From positions 1 through 63,903 of the forward strand of contig JALNWH010000002.1 in NCBI GenBank assembly GCA_023230985.1: DNA of 63,903 nucleotides, written 5' to 3'. Numbering within the stretch: the first letter of the stretch is position 1; each line of letters starts with the position of its first letter. The notes beneath the pieces are model-generated. The model saw nothing but the letters and a program-made list of their open reading frames with translations, made no database searches and was not told where the DNA came from. The position numbers and the translations under genes are program-made. Positions 16,355-24,327 of this stretch are shown one piece after another. This DNA comes from Bacillota bacterium. GTDB taxonomy: Bacteria > Bacillota > Clostridia > Lutisporales > Lutisporaceae.

Positions 16355-18949
16355 TTAATTTTTATCAAACGATAATTTACCATCTGCCGCATCTATGATA
16401 ATACTATCTCCCGGCACTATCTCCCCTGCAATTAATGCTTTAGCAATAAAGGTTTCAATGCTTTTTTCGATGTATCTCTTTATCGGTCTGGCACCATAAA
16501 CCGAATCATAAGCCTTTTCTAAAATAAGATTTCTTGCTCCGGTACCTAAGCCGGCTTCTATATCTTTTTCTCTTAGCCTATTTAGTACATTATCAAATTG
16601 TAAATCAATTATCTTCATTATTTCTTCTTCATCCAAAGGATTAAAAAATACAATATCATCTACCCTGTTTAAAAATTCGGGTTTGAAGTGCCTTTTCATA
16701 TCATCCATTACACGATCTTCAGTATATTCATCAATTGTTCCTGTGTTTTCCATAGCCTCTAAAAGAGTAGCACCACCTATATTGGAAGTCATGATAATAA
16801 CAGTATTTTTGAAATTTACGACATGGCCTTGACTATCTGTAAGCCTCCCATCATCCATTATTTGAAGAAAAATATTAAATACATCTTGGTGTGCTTTTTC
16901 TATTTCATCAAATAATATTACTGAATAAGGTTTTCTCCTAACGGCTTCCGTTAACTGACCACCTTCTTCATAACCCACATAGCCTGGTGGCGCACCAATA
17001 AGCCTTGAAACAGCAAACTTTTCCATATACTCAGTCATATCTATTCTTATTATATTTTCTTCTGAATCAAACAATGCTTCAGCTAAGGCTTTGGCAAGCT
17101 CTGTTTTACCCACACCGGTAGGGCCTAGAAATATAAATGAACCTATGGGTCTTTTAGGATCTTTGAGACCACTACGGGCTCGAATAACAGCATTTGTAAC
17201 TGCAGTAACAGCTTCATCCTGACCAACGACTCTTTTATGAAGTATTTCATCAAGCTTCAGTAATTTTTCCTTTTCATTTTCAACTAATCTGGTTACAGGT
17301 ATTCCGGTCCATTTTGAAACTATTTCTGATATTTCTTCTTCTGTCACCTCTTCTTTCAGTAATTGCTGATCTTTTTGTATGTTTTCCAGCTTTTCTTTTT
17401 CGATGCTTAGTTGATTATTTAATTCAGTTAGTTTACCGTATTTTAACTCTGCGGCTTTATTTAAATCATATTCAAGTTCTGCTTTTGTAATTTGGCCTTT
17501 CACACTTTCAATTTCTTTTTTTATGTCTCTGATGTTCTTAATGCTCTCTTTTTCTATTTCCCATTGTGCTTTCATTATATCTCTTTGACTTTTTAATTCA
17601 GATAACTCCTCACTGAGAGTTTTTCGCCTATCATAGGACTGTTTGTCGGATTCTTTTCTAAGAGCTTCTTTTTCTATTTCTAATTGCATTATCTTTCTTG
17701 TCACGTCATCTAATTCGGAAGGCATACTATCAATGTCTGTTCTTAACATGGCAGCAGCTTCATCAATCAAATCAATGGCTTTATCAGGTAAAAATCTATC
17801 GCTTATATATCTGTCAGATAACACAGCCGCTGAAATTAAAGCATTATCTTGTATTCGTACTCCGTGGTGTATTTCAAACTTTTCTTTTAATCCTCTTAAA
17901 ATTGATATTGTATCTTCTATAGAAGGTGTGTCAACTAATACCGGCTGAAATCTTCTTTCTAAAGCTGCATCCTTTTCTATATTTTTTCTAAATTCATCTA
18001 TGGTTGTAGCTCCAATACAGTGAAGCTCTCCTCTAGCCAATTTTGGTTTTAAAAGATTGCCGGCATCCATTGCACCTTCTGCTTTACCTGCTCCAACAAT
18101 ATTGTGTATTTCATCTATAAACAGTATTATACGTCCATTAGAAGTCTCAATTTCTTTTAAAACTGCTTTTAGACGTTCTTCAAACTCACCTCTATATTTT
18201 GCACCGGCTATTAATGCACCAAGATCTAAAGAATAAATAGTTTTGTCCTTTAAACCTTCAGGAACATCTCCTTTCATAATTCGCTGTGCCAAACCTTCAA
18301 CTACTGCTGTTTTTCCCACGCCGGGCTCTCCAATTAAAATTGGGTTATTTTTGGTTCTTCTGGATAGTATCCTTATTATTCTACGAATTTCAGAATCTCT
18401 TCCTATGACAGGATCTAACTTTTCTTTCTTGGCTTCCTCAACTAAATCTCTTCCAAATTTTTCTAAAGCTTCGTAGCTTTCTTCCGGGTTTTGATTTATT
18501 ATCTTATGGTTACTTCTTATTAAAGATAAAGCCTTTAAAAATTTATCTTTATCTATTCCATATTTATTTATAATTTTTGAAGAAGGAGTATTATTTTCTT
18601 CTATTAGCGAAACGTATATGTGCTCAACACTTATATATTCATCTTTAAAAAGCTTTGTCTCTTCTTCAGCTTTTACAAAAATTTCTTCAAATCGTCTTGT
18701 TGCATAAAGACTTGATTTATCACCATATACTTTTGGTGTTTTGTATAATTCATCGTTTAAATCCTTATAATAAAAATCAAAAGGGATATTCATTTTACTT
18801 AATATTTTAGGAATTAAACCATCTTTTTGGATGATTAATCCCATATGGAGATGCTCACCGTCAATTGATTGGTGATTAAATTTAATTGCTATGTTTTGTG
18901 CCTCTATAACTGCTTCCTGTGCTTTTTGAGTTAGTTTACCAACATCCAT
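16355..18949 (-). CDS. clpB: ATP-dependent protein disaggregase ClpB
   Basis: Hsp100 chaperone of 864 residues that pulls polypeptides out of aggregates with DnaK. The Clp N-domain covers residues 1-150. AAA1 has Walker A GEPGVGKT at 207-214 and Walker B LFIDEIHN. A long coiled-coil middle domain of about 120 residues follows, which marks ClpB rather than ClpC. AAA2 has GPTGVGKT near 605 and Walker B ILFDEIEKAH. The pore loops KYRGEFEERL and GAPPGYVGYEEGG are intact. ATG with AGGAGG. A CtsR box overlaps its promoter region, so heat-shock control by CtsR is expected. Confidence 0.98.
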   Translation of the reverse strand: MDVGKLTQKAQEAVIEAQNIAIKFNHQSIDGEHLHMGLIIQKDGLIPKILSKMNIPFDFYYKDLNDELYKTPKVYGDKSSLYATRRFEEIFVKAEEETKLFKDEYISVEHIYVSLIEENNTPSSKIINKYGIDKDKFLKALSLIRSNHKIINQNPEESYEALEKFGRDLVEEAKKEKLDPVIGRDSEIRRIIRILSRRTKNNPILIGEPGVGKTAVVEGLAQRIMKGDVPEGLKDKTIYSLDLGALIAGAKYRGEFEERLKAVLKEIETSNGRIILFIDEIHNIVGAGKAEGAMDAGNLLKPKLARGELHCIGATTIDEFRKNIEKDAALERRFQPVLVDTPSIEDTISILRGLKEKFEIHHGVRIQDNALISAAVLSDRYISDRFLPDKAIDLIDEAAAMLRTDIDSMPSELDDVTRKIMQLEIEKEALRKESDKQSYDRRKTLSEELSELKSQRDIMKAQWEIEKESIKNIRDIKKEIESVKGQITKAELEYDLNKAAELKYGKLTELNNQLSIEKEKLENIQKDQQLLKEEVTEEEISEIVSKWTGIPVTRLVENEKEKLLKLDEILHKRVVGQDEAVTAVTNAVIRARSGLKDPKRPIGSFIFLGPTGVGKTELAKALAEALFDSEENIIRIDMTEYMEKFAVSRLIGAPPGYVGYEEGGQLTEAVRRKPYSVILFDEIEKAHQDVFNIFLQIMDDGRLTDSQGHVVNFKNTVIIMTSNIGGATLLEAMENTGTIDEYTEDRVMDDMKRHFKPEFLNRVDDIVFFNPLDEEEIMKIIDLQFDNVLNRLREKDIEAGLGTGARNLILEKAYDSVYGARPIKRYIEKSIETFIAKALIAGEIVPGDSIIIDAADGKLSFDKN

Positions 18950-18965
18950 TTTAAATCCTCCTGAC

Positions 18966-18982
18966 TTTGACTTTCTTTGACT
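18966..18982 (-). promoter_or_regulatory. CtsR operator of clpB
   Basis: AGTCAAA-GAA-AGTCAAA on the minus strand matches the direct heptad repeat recognised by the heat-shock repressor CtsR (RGTCAAA-NAN-RGTCAAA) at every position. It lies between the -10 and the ribosome site. The ctsR gene itself is not in the window. Confidence 0.85.
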
Positions 18983-18992
18983 TTATATTATT

Positions 18993-19021
18993 ATCTTACA
19001 TAATCATTTTAAAAAAGTCAA
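18993..19021 (-). promoter_or_regulatory. Sigma-A type promoter of clpB
   Basis: TTGACT (19016-19021) and TAAGAT (18993-18998) with 17-base spacing, placing the start at or just before the CtsR box. Confidence 0.65.
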
Positions 19022-19170
19022 TACATAACTTTCCTATTGTATTATTATCTTTGATAATATCATTTGATTTTTTTTATTTTTTAAATTTTTTATTAAAATG
19101 TATTTTATGAAATATATAACACTCATATTTTCGTTGAAAAAGCAAAATATAATAGCAGGAGGTGATATCA

Positions 19171-19374
19171 GTGCCAAGCAATAGAAGAAAAGTAATACCT
19201 CAAGCACAAGCAGCTCTAGATAAAATGAAAATGGAAGTAGCCTCAGAAATGGGTGTTAATTTAAAACAAGGTTATAATGGTGATTTAACATCTAGGGAAG
19301 CCGGAACAGTTGGCGGAAACATGGTTAGGAAAATGGTAGAACATTACGAAAAAACCATGCAAGGTGGGCAATAA
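19171..19374 (+). CDS. Alpha/beta-type small acid-soluble spore protein
   Basis: Spore-core DNA-binding protein of 67 residues that saturates DNA and protects it from UV and heat. Both family signatures are seen: the GPR protease recognition region KMEVASEMGV and the DNA-contact block GDLTSREAGTVGGNMVRKMVE. The start is GTG at 19171, eight bases after GGAGG in GGAGGTGAT; the frame opens three codons earlier but that GTG lies within the ribosome site. Normally transcribed by sigma-G in the forespore; I did not find a certain sigma-G promoter. Direct evidence that the host forms endospores. Confidence 0.95.
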   Translation: MPSNRRKVIPQAQAALDKMKMEVASEMGVNLKQGYNGDLTSREAGTVGGNMVRKMVEHYEKTMQGGQ

Positions 19375-19392
19375 TAGCAATAATACAATATT

Positions 19393-19419
19393 AAAAGCAC
19401 CCCATGGGTGCTTTTATTC
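19393..19419 (+). terminator. Terminator of the SASP gene
   Basis: AAAAGCACCC-CAT-GGGTGCTTTT hairpin 18 bases past the stop codon; it is symmetrical and can also serve the convergent acetyltransferase gene. Confidence 0.85.
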
Positions 19420-19464
19420 TTTAGCTAAACAATCTCATTTATCAAATTTGTAGTAACTAATATT

Positions 19465-20088
19465 CTATAACACATCTTTATAGTACACTAAATCAGTGTA
19501 TAGTGTATTATTATAATCCTCGTATCTCATGCCTGCCAAAGTGTATTTTTGTTTTTTTCTAAACTGTAGCGATGCAAAATTAGGTATTGGGCTAATAATA
19601 GTCTCTGCAAAAATTGTTTTAGTTCCATTTTCTTTTAGATTTTTTAATAAATGTTTGTAAATAATACTACCTATTCCTTGACCTGTTAAACCAGCTTGTA
19701 TAGCAGTCTTATCAACTACGATAAAGTTATCAATTCTTGATTTATCAAAATCAGGACTCCAGTAAACATCCTCTATCCAATTTGGATTGTCTTTTAACCA
19801 TTCTTCTTTGCTATAAGCTATCATAAATCCATATATCCTTTCGTACTCAGCAACGTAAAAATGATTTAAATTATTAATACCATTAAGTAGTTTATTCTTA
19901 TATAGTCTTGGATTTGAAGTATAATCATCTACTAAAAAACCCTGCTCCGGTATTTTCGTTGAAGACCCTACCGAACTGGCAATATTATATATCTGGTGTA
20001 CATCCGACTTTTTTGCCTTTCGTACTTTAAGTAATTTCCTTAATAAAAATGAATTAAGTTCTACACTTGGTTTATTTGCTACTACCAT
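19465..20088 (-). CDS. GNAT-family N-acetyltransferase under c-di-AMP riboswitch control
   Basis: Predicted 207-residue acetyltransferase. The GNAT fold occupies residues ~25-195: VRKAKKSDVHQIYNIA as the first strand and helix, FYVAEYERIYGFMIAY as the central strands, and the acetyl-CoA loop in GLTGQGIGSIIYKHLL (Q/RxxGxG type). The end, FRKKQKYTLAGMRYED, fits the usual C-terminal strands. The acyl acceptor is not evident. ATG with a perfect AAAGGAGG. A c-di-AMP riboswitch and terminator precede it, so it should respond to turgor/potassium signalling. I infer a role in osmotic or wall physiology, for example acetylating a solute, but this is untested. Monocistronic. Confidence 0.8.
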   Translation of the reverse strand: MVVANKPSVELNSFLLRKLLKVRKAKKSDVHQIYNIASSVGSSTKIPEQGFLVDDYTSNPRLYKNKLLNGINNLNHFYVAEYERIYGFMIAYSKEEWLKDNPNWIEDVYWSPDFDKSRIDNFIVVDKTAIQAGLTGQGIGSIIYKHLLKNLKENGTKTIFAETIISPIPNFASLQFRKKQKYTLAGMRYEDYNNTLYTDLVYYKDVL

Positions 20089-20142
20089 AATATACCTCCT
20101 TTATATTTTTAATAAAATTCACTAGGAGGCACGAGTTTTCAT

Positions 20143-20170
20143 AAAAATAACCGTGGAGGATACCACGGTT
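20143..20170 (-). terminator. Expression-platform terminator of the c-di-AMP riboswitch
   Basis: AACCGTGG/CCACGGTT stem (20149-20156 with 20163-20170) followed on the minus strand by ATTTTTAT, between the aptamer and the acetyltransferase ribosome site. Confidence 0.85.
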
Positions 20171-20352
20171 AAAGGTTCATCACATACTAATAGAATAGCG
20201 CAACCTTTTCACCCAAACCTCCTCTTCCCACGCTTACGAGGTTAGCTGACGGATTCGGGCTGAAAGAGTATAGCCCTACTCACGGAATGTGAGATTCACC
20301 CCAAAAATTGGTTCCCCCGTTTTCTAAAATAGAAATTCAGCGAAAGTGTGAG
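20171..20352 (-). promoter_or_regulatory. c-di-AMP riboswitch (ydaO/yuaA class)
   Basis: On the minus strand the leader holds the conserved ydaO-class blocks in order: TCGCTGAATTTC, GGGGGAACCA, TTTGGGGTGAATCTC, AGGGC, CCGAATCCGTCAGCTAACCTCGTAAGCG and GGAGGTTTGGG. These match the class consensus closely. c-di-AMP binding to this class promotes termination, and the terminator sits directly behind. Usual targets are potassium transport, osmolyte and wall-hydrolase genes; here the only downstream gene is an acetyltransferase. Confidence 0.93.
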
Positions 20353-20516
20353 TTAATATTTAGTTCTATCTAATTATTATAATACAAATGTCATAAAAAT
20401 GAAATACTTTTTTGTAAATTTCTTTATTTTTAAAGATTGCAACATTAATTGACGGTAAAAGTATAGTAAAATGTATAATGTTTGTTTAGTTTTATTTTTA
20501 ATTATCCAATATAGTA

Positions 20517-20936
20517 TTACGGTGTAGAATCTAGTGAGCTAAACCTATGCTGTACTTTACCCATTAGTATATCATACTTCACAATGTACCTTTCATGTTG
20601 TCCTTTTCCGATTTCGCCTAGTTCATCATAAGCTATTATATCAAAGTTAATTTTATTTCTGTCTATACCTGATATTTTACTTTCTATAGTAACTGTCATT
20701 CCTTTTACTGTAGGCAATAAATGTTCAATGCTTAAAGTCCTACCTATTGTTATATATCCATCGGGCAGCAAAGGGTCAATAAGAGAAACTGAAGCTTCAA
20801 TCATAAAAGCAGTTAGAATCGGTGTAGCCAACAAATCTTTAAGAGCACCGCTTCCATAATAATGGGCAGTATCTTCTTCTGTTACAACTTTCTGAATTGT
20901 TTTAGACATTCCAATTTTGTAACCTAATGAATCCAT
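20517..20936 (-). CDS. FlK-like hotdog-fold thioesterase
   Basis: Predicted 139-residue cytoplasmic protein of the fluoroacetyl-CoA thioesterase-like (FlK) group. EEDTAHYYGSGALKDLLATPILTAFMIEAS forms the hotdog core helix with the Thr and Glu positions expected for the group, followed by VGRTLSIEHLL-type and YDELGEIGKGQHERYIV strands. Family members hydrolyse short or aromatic acyl-CoAs; the substrate is not known. ATG start with AGGGGTGG. It lies 87 bases beyond pyrI on the same strand with an AT-rich hairpin between, so cotranscription with pyrBI is uncertain. Confidence 0.8.
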   Translation of the reverse strand: MDSLGYKIGMSKTIQKVVTEEDTAHYYGSGALKDLLATPILTAFMIEASVSLIDPLLPDGYITIGRTLSIEHLLPTVKGMTVTIESKISGIDRNKINFDIIAYDELGEIGKGQHERYIVKYDILMGKVQHRFSSLDSTP

Positions 20937-21023
20937 GTAACCACCCCTTTTTATTTTATTATAACATAAAATAAAAAGGAGTGTATAAATATTCTCAAAA
21001 ATACTATTTTTATTAGTATTTTT

Positions 21024-21455
21024 CTATAAAGAGTAAGTAGTCCATTCTTCACAGTATTCACAACAATATTCAATGGTTCCGTTTGATTTCACAAGTCTAA
21101 ATAAAGGTTTTACATTTTCTTCAGAATTGCTTATACAACGTGGATTTTTGCATTTAAAAAGTCCTTGAACTATATTTGGAATTTCAACCTTCATCTTTTT
21201 GATTATTTCATCATTTTCAACAATGTTGATGGTAATATTCGGATCTATGAGGCCAAGCATTGTCATATCTACATCTATTTTATTTTCAATTTTTATTATA
21301 TCCTTTTTGCCTAGCTTACTGCTGCTCACATTTCTTAAAAGTACCACCGGATAGTTTACTTCTCCTAAATTTAGTTTATCAAATATTTTTTTCCCTTTTC
21401 CCGGAGTAATGTGATCAATTACTATTCCATAATGAATGCTATCTACTTTAAGCAT
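21024..21455 (-). CDS. pyrI: Aspartate carbamoyltransferase regulatory subunit
   Basis: Regulatory chain of 143 residues that binds nucleotides at its N-terminal domain and the catalytic chain through a zinc domain. The zinc ligands are Cys102, Cys107, Cys132 and Cys135 in CKNPRC and YCCEYC. The allosteric domain has ITPGKG and NVSSSKLGKKDIIKIE. The start ATG overlaps the pyrB stop by one base (TAATG), giving tight coupling that matches the stoichiometric complex. Presence of PyrI implies a dodecameric, allosteric ATCase. Confidence 0.97.
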   Translation of the reverse strand: MLKVDSIHYGIVIDHITPGKGKKIFDKLNLGEVNYPVVLLRNVSSSKLGKKDIIKIENKIDVDMTMLGLIDPNITINIVENDEIIKKMKVEIPNIVQGLFKCKNPRCISNSEENVKPLFRLVKSNGTIEYCCEYCEEWTTYSL

Positions 21456-22381
21456 TATATCACCCCCAACAACAAAGACATCAAAGCCATTCTGGTATAT
21501 ATACCGAATCTTGCCTGTGTAAAGTACACTGCCCTTTCATCTTCGTCCAAATCATAACTTATCTCATTAACTCTTGGTAGCGGATGCATAACTATCATAT
21601 CTGATTTTGCGTTATTAAGTTTATTCCTCGTCAATATATAACTATCTTTGAGTCTTACATAATCAGCTTCATTAAAAAACCTTTCTTTTTGAATTCTAGT
21701 CATATATAAAATATCAATTTCTTCTATAACAGATTCCAAATCCTCAGTTTCATAGATATCAATATTCCCATTTTTTATAAGCATATTTTTAAGATACTTC
21801 GGTAAACGTAATTCATTAGGCGACACAAGTATAAATTTATTACCTGAATATCTTGAGAGAGTTTTTATAAGAGAATGCACAGTTCTTCCAAATTTCAAGT
21901 CTCCGCAAAAAGCAATTTTATTTCCTTCAATACTGCCTTTTAAAACCCTTATAGTTAATAAGTCTGCCAAAGTTTGTGTTGGGTGTTGATGGCCTCCGTC
22001 ACCGCCATTTATTATTGGCACATTTGCATATTGAGAAGCAAGTCTAGGGGCTCCTTCTTTAGGATGCCTCATAACCACAATATCCGCATATGATGATAGA
22101 ACCCTTATTGTATCAGCAACACTCTCGCCTTTAGCTACAGAGCTATGCGTAGCATCAGAAAAGCCAAGTACCCTTCCACCCATCCTAAGCATTGCAGATT
22201 CAAAACTTAAGCGGGTCCTTGTACTTGGCTCATAAAATAATGCTCCTAATATTTTTCCGTTGCAAATTGAGTTGTAAGCTTCTTTATCCTTGATTATTTT
22301 CTCGGATAGATCAAATATTTCATCCAATTCTTCTAAGGTAAAATCATTGGGATCAATTAAATGTTTACCTTTCAAACTCAT
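21455..22381 (-). CDS. pyrB: Aspartate carbamoyltransferase catalytic subunit
   Basis: Enzyme of 308 residues making N-carbamoyl-L-aspartate from carbamoyl phosphate and aspartate, the committed step of de novo pyrimidine synthesis. The carbamoyl-phosphate site PSTRTRLSFE, the HPKEGAPR block, GGDGGHQHPTQTLADL and the C-terminal HPLPRVNE loop are all present. ATG with AAGGAGGAG. Transcription is governed by the PyrR attenuator directly upstream. Only pyrB and pyrI are here; other pyr genes are elsewhere. Confidence 0.98.
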   Translation of the reverse strand: MSLKGKHLIDPNDFTLEELDEIFDLSEKIIKDKEAYNSICNGKILGALFYEPSTRTRLSFESAMLRMGGRVLGFSDATHSSVAKGESVADTIRVLSSYADIVVMRHPKEGAPRLASQYANVPIINGGDGGHQHPTQTLADLLTIRVLKGSIEGNKIAFCGDLKFGRTVHSLIKTLSRYSGNKFILVSPNELRLPKYLKNMLIKNGNIDIYETEDLESVIEEIDILYMTRIQKERFFNEADYVRLKDSYILTRNKLNNAKSDMIVMHPLPRVNEISYDLDEDERAVYFTQARFGIYTRMALMSLLLGVI

Positions 22382-22388
22382 ACTACAT

Positions 22389-22423
22389 CTCCTCCTTTTT
22401 AGTCTCTCGGACTAGATTAAAGG
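22389..22423 (-). promoter_or_regulatory. Second PyrR-like hairpin overlapping the pyrB ribosome site
   Basis: On the minus strand CCTTT...AAAAAGG encloses TAGTCCGAGAGACTA, a close variant of the PyrR-binding loop (one base shorter than consensus, with G to A near the end). The 3' arm runs into the AGGAGGAG ribosome site (22389-22396). Folding could therefore hinder translation of pyrB when PyrR-UMP is bound. Function inferred. Confidence 0.5.
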
Positions 22424-22426
22424 TTC

Positions 22427-22457
22427 AAAAAACCTTTCAGCACGAAAGCTAAAAGGT
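22427..22457 (-). terminator. Attenuator terminator of pyrB
   Basis: ACCTTTTAGC/GCTGAAAGGT stem (22448-22457 with 22432-22441) followed by a T-run. Its 5' arm can instead pair with AAAAGGT at 22481-22487 to form the antiterminator. Confidence 0.88.
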
Positions 22458-22480
22458 ACAATAAAACTATTTTATTAATC

Positions 22481-22513
22481 ACCTTTTAAGCCTCGCAGGA
22501 CTATATTAAAGGT
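22481..22513 (-). promoter_or_regulatory. PyrR-binding anti-antiterminator of pyrB
   Basis: The hairpin ACCTTTAA...TTAAAAGGT carries AGTCCTGCGAGGCT (22489-22502), a full match to the PyrR loop ARUCCNGNGAGGYU. PyrR with UMP stabilises this hairpin, frees the terminator and lowers pyrBI expression. Confidence 0.9.
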
Positions 22514-22676
22514 TCTTTGAATAAGATATCATACGCAATTTATGATGTCAACAATAATTTTAGCTTTATACCAATAAAAAGTATGCCAATTATTGGGTAG
22601 AACTATACCTCTTTATTTAATAATTTTTGAAACATTTAAATACTATATAGTATAAAGTATTCGGAGGTTTTCTTGA

Positions 22677-24223
22677 ATGAAAAAAACTACATATTTGCAA
22701 GGTGCTTTTATTCTCTCTTTAACAAATATTCTAACAGGAATTATTGCATTTATATACAGAATTTTTTTAACTAAAACGGTTGGTGCAGAAGGTATTGGCA
22801 TATATCAACTTGTACTTCCTCTTTATTATTTTTTTATTACACTTGTCTCTAGCGGTCTTGTTACAACTATTTCAAAACTAATCGCAGAAAATAGAGTTAA
22901 AAAGAATTTTTCTAATATTTATCACATTATAAAAGTTGGCTTAATAATTTCCGGTATCTGGAGCTCTTTACTCGCTATTTTTATAGCTTTCAATTCAAGC
23001 TTTCTAGGTACATACATATTGAAAGATGAGAGAACAGCTTACCCTATCTTAATCTTTTCACCTGCTATAATTTTTATTGCATTGTCTGCAGTATTAAAAG
23101 GTTACTTTTACGGAATGGAAAAAGTCAGTATTCCTTCATCTATAGATATTGTTGAAAAACTTATCAGATTAATTATTCTAGTTGTTATAACACGATATTT
23201 TATAAATCATGGGATTGTTTTAATCTGTGCAGGTGCAATGTTTGCTATGGTATGCGGCGAAATATTAAGTTTAATCCTACTATTTACATTCTACCATTAT
23301 AAACGAAATCTTCTAATACCTCGTACAAAAATTCAAACTAACTTATCTATAATCAAAAATATACTTATACCGCTTTTACCTTTATCCATAAGCGGTGCAA
23401 TAGAAAATATTTTGGATATGATAGATGCAGTTCTTATTCCTTCCAAGCTCGTTGAAGCCGGTTTTTCTAAACAAAGCGCACTCTCCCTATATGGAGAGCT
23501 AACCGGTATGGTTTTTCCCCTTTTATATTTTCCTTTGATTATAATTGCATCATTATCCACTACACTCATTCCATCTATTGCATACTCTTACGCATCAAAT
23601 AATTCAATTGCCTTAAATAAAAAATGTAATGATTCTATGGCTATAGCTTCTATTATAGGCTTCGCATCAGCAGTAGTATTTACTTCTTATCCATCTGAGT
23701 ATGTAAAATCTTTTATAATAGACCGGAAACGGGATTTTTACTTTTTTGGTCAACTTTTCCGAGTATTTTTGATTATTGGCTATTTATTATATTAGCAATA
23801 CTAAATGGCTTGGGGTTTCAAAAAAAAGTTATGGAATGTTCTTTATCAAATATTTTAATTATAACAACCAGCATTTTTTTTCTTATGCCCATTCCTAAAC
23901 TTAACATATATGCTTATATAATAGGATTTGCTCTTAGTTCGACTTATGTTGTTTTTAGAGGTATGTATATAATTAAAAAAAGAACGGTGATTAGATTTAA
24001 TCTGACCAAAATCATGGCTAAACCCGCTTTTTGTGCAATATTTATGTTTATTAGTATTAAATCAATTAATAAATACCTATCTTTACATTATATTACCAAA
24101 TATAATATGATATCTTCCTTCGCAGCAGGTATAATTATATATTTTATAATGCTATTTATAACAAAAACTCTTCATTTAAAACAATTTTTAAATGTATTAA
24201 ATATAAAATCTTTTTGGAACTAA
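22677..24223 (+). pseudogene. spoVB: spoVB-like polysaccharide flippase, broken by a one-base frameshift
   Basis: MOP-superfamily membrane protein with ~14 helices, similar to stage V sporulation protein B (lipid-linked precursor flippase for cortex). The first frame runs from ATG 22677 through KTVGAEGIGIYQL to ...TSYPSEYVK; the family pattern then continues in another frame as IFYNRPETG...LAILNGLGFQKKVMECSLSN, to 24223. Adding one A to the run at 23705-23708 (gtaaaatc) restores a continuous protein of about 515 residues, normal for SpoVB. Either a real one-base deletion in an A-run or a sequencing error. ATG has CGGAGG. Divergent from pyrB. Confidence 0.85.
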
Positions 24224-24259
24224 GCTTTAAAATGTTAAGTCCATGTGCTTGGAAAACAA

Positions 24260-24293
24260 TAAAGATACATATAAATATTTATATGTATCTTTA
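24260..24293. terminator. Bidirectional terminator between spoVB and pckA
   Basis: ATAAAGATACATATAA/TTATATGTATCTTTAT near-perfect inverted repeat between two convergent genes, with A/T flanks on each side. Confidence 0.65.
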
Positions 24294-24327
24294 TATTAAA
24301 ACTTAGTTTTCAAATATTCGGTATTTA

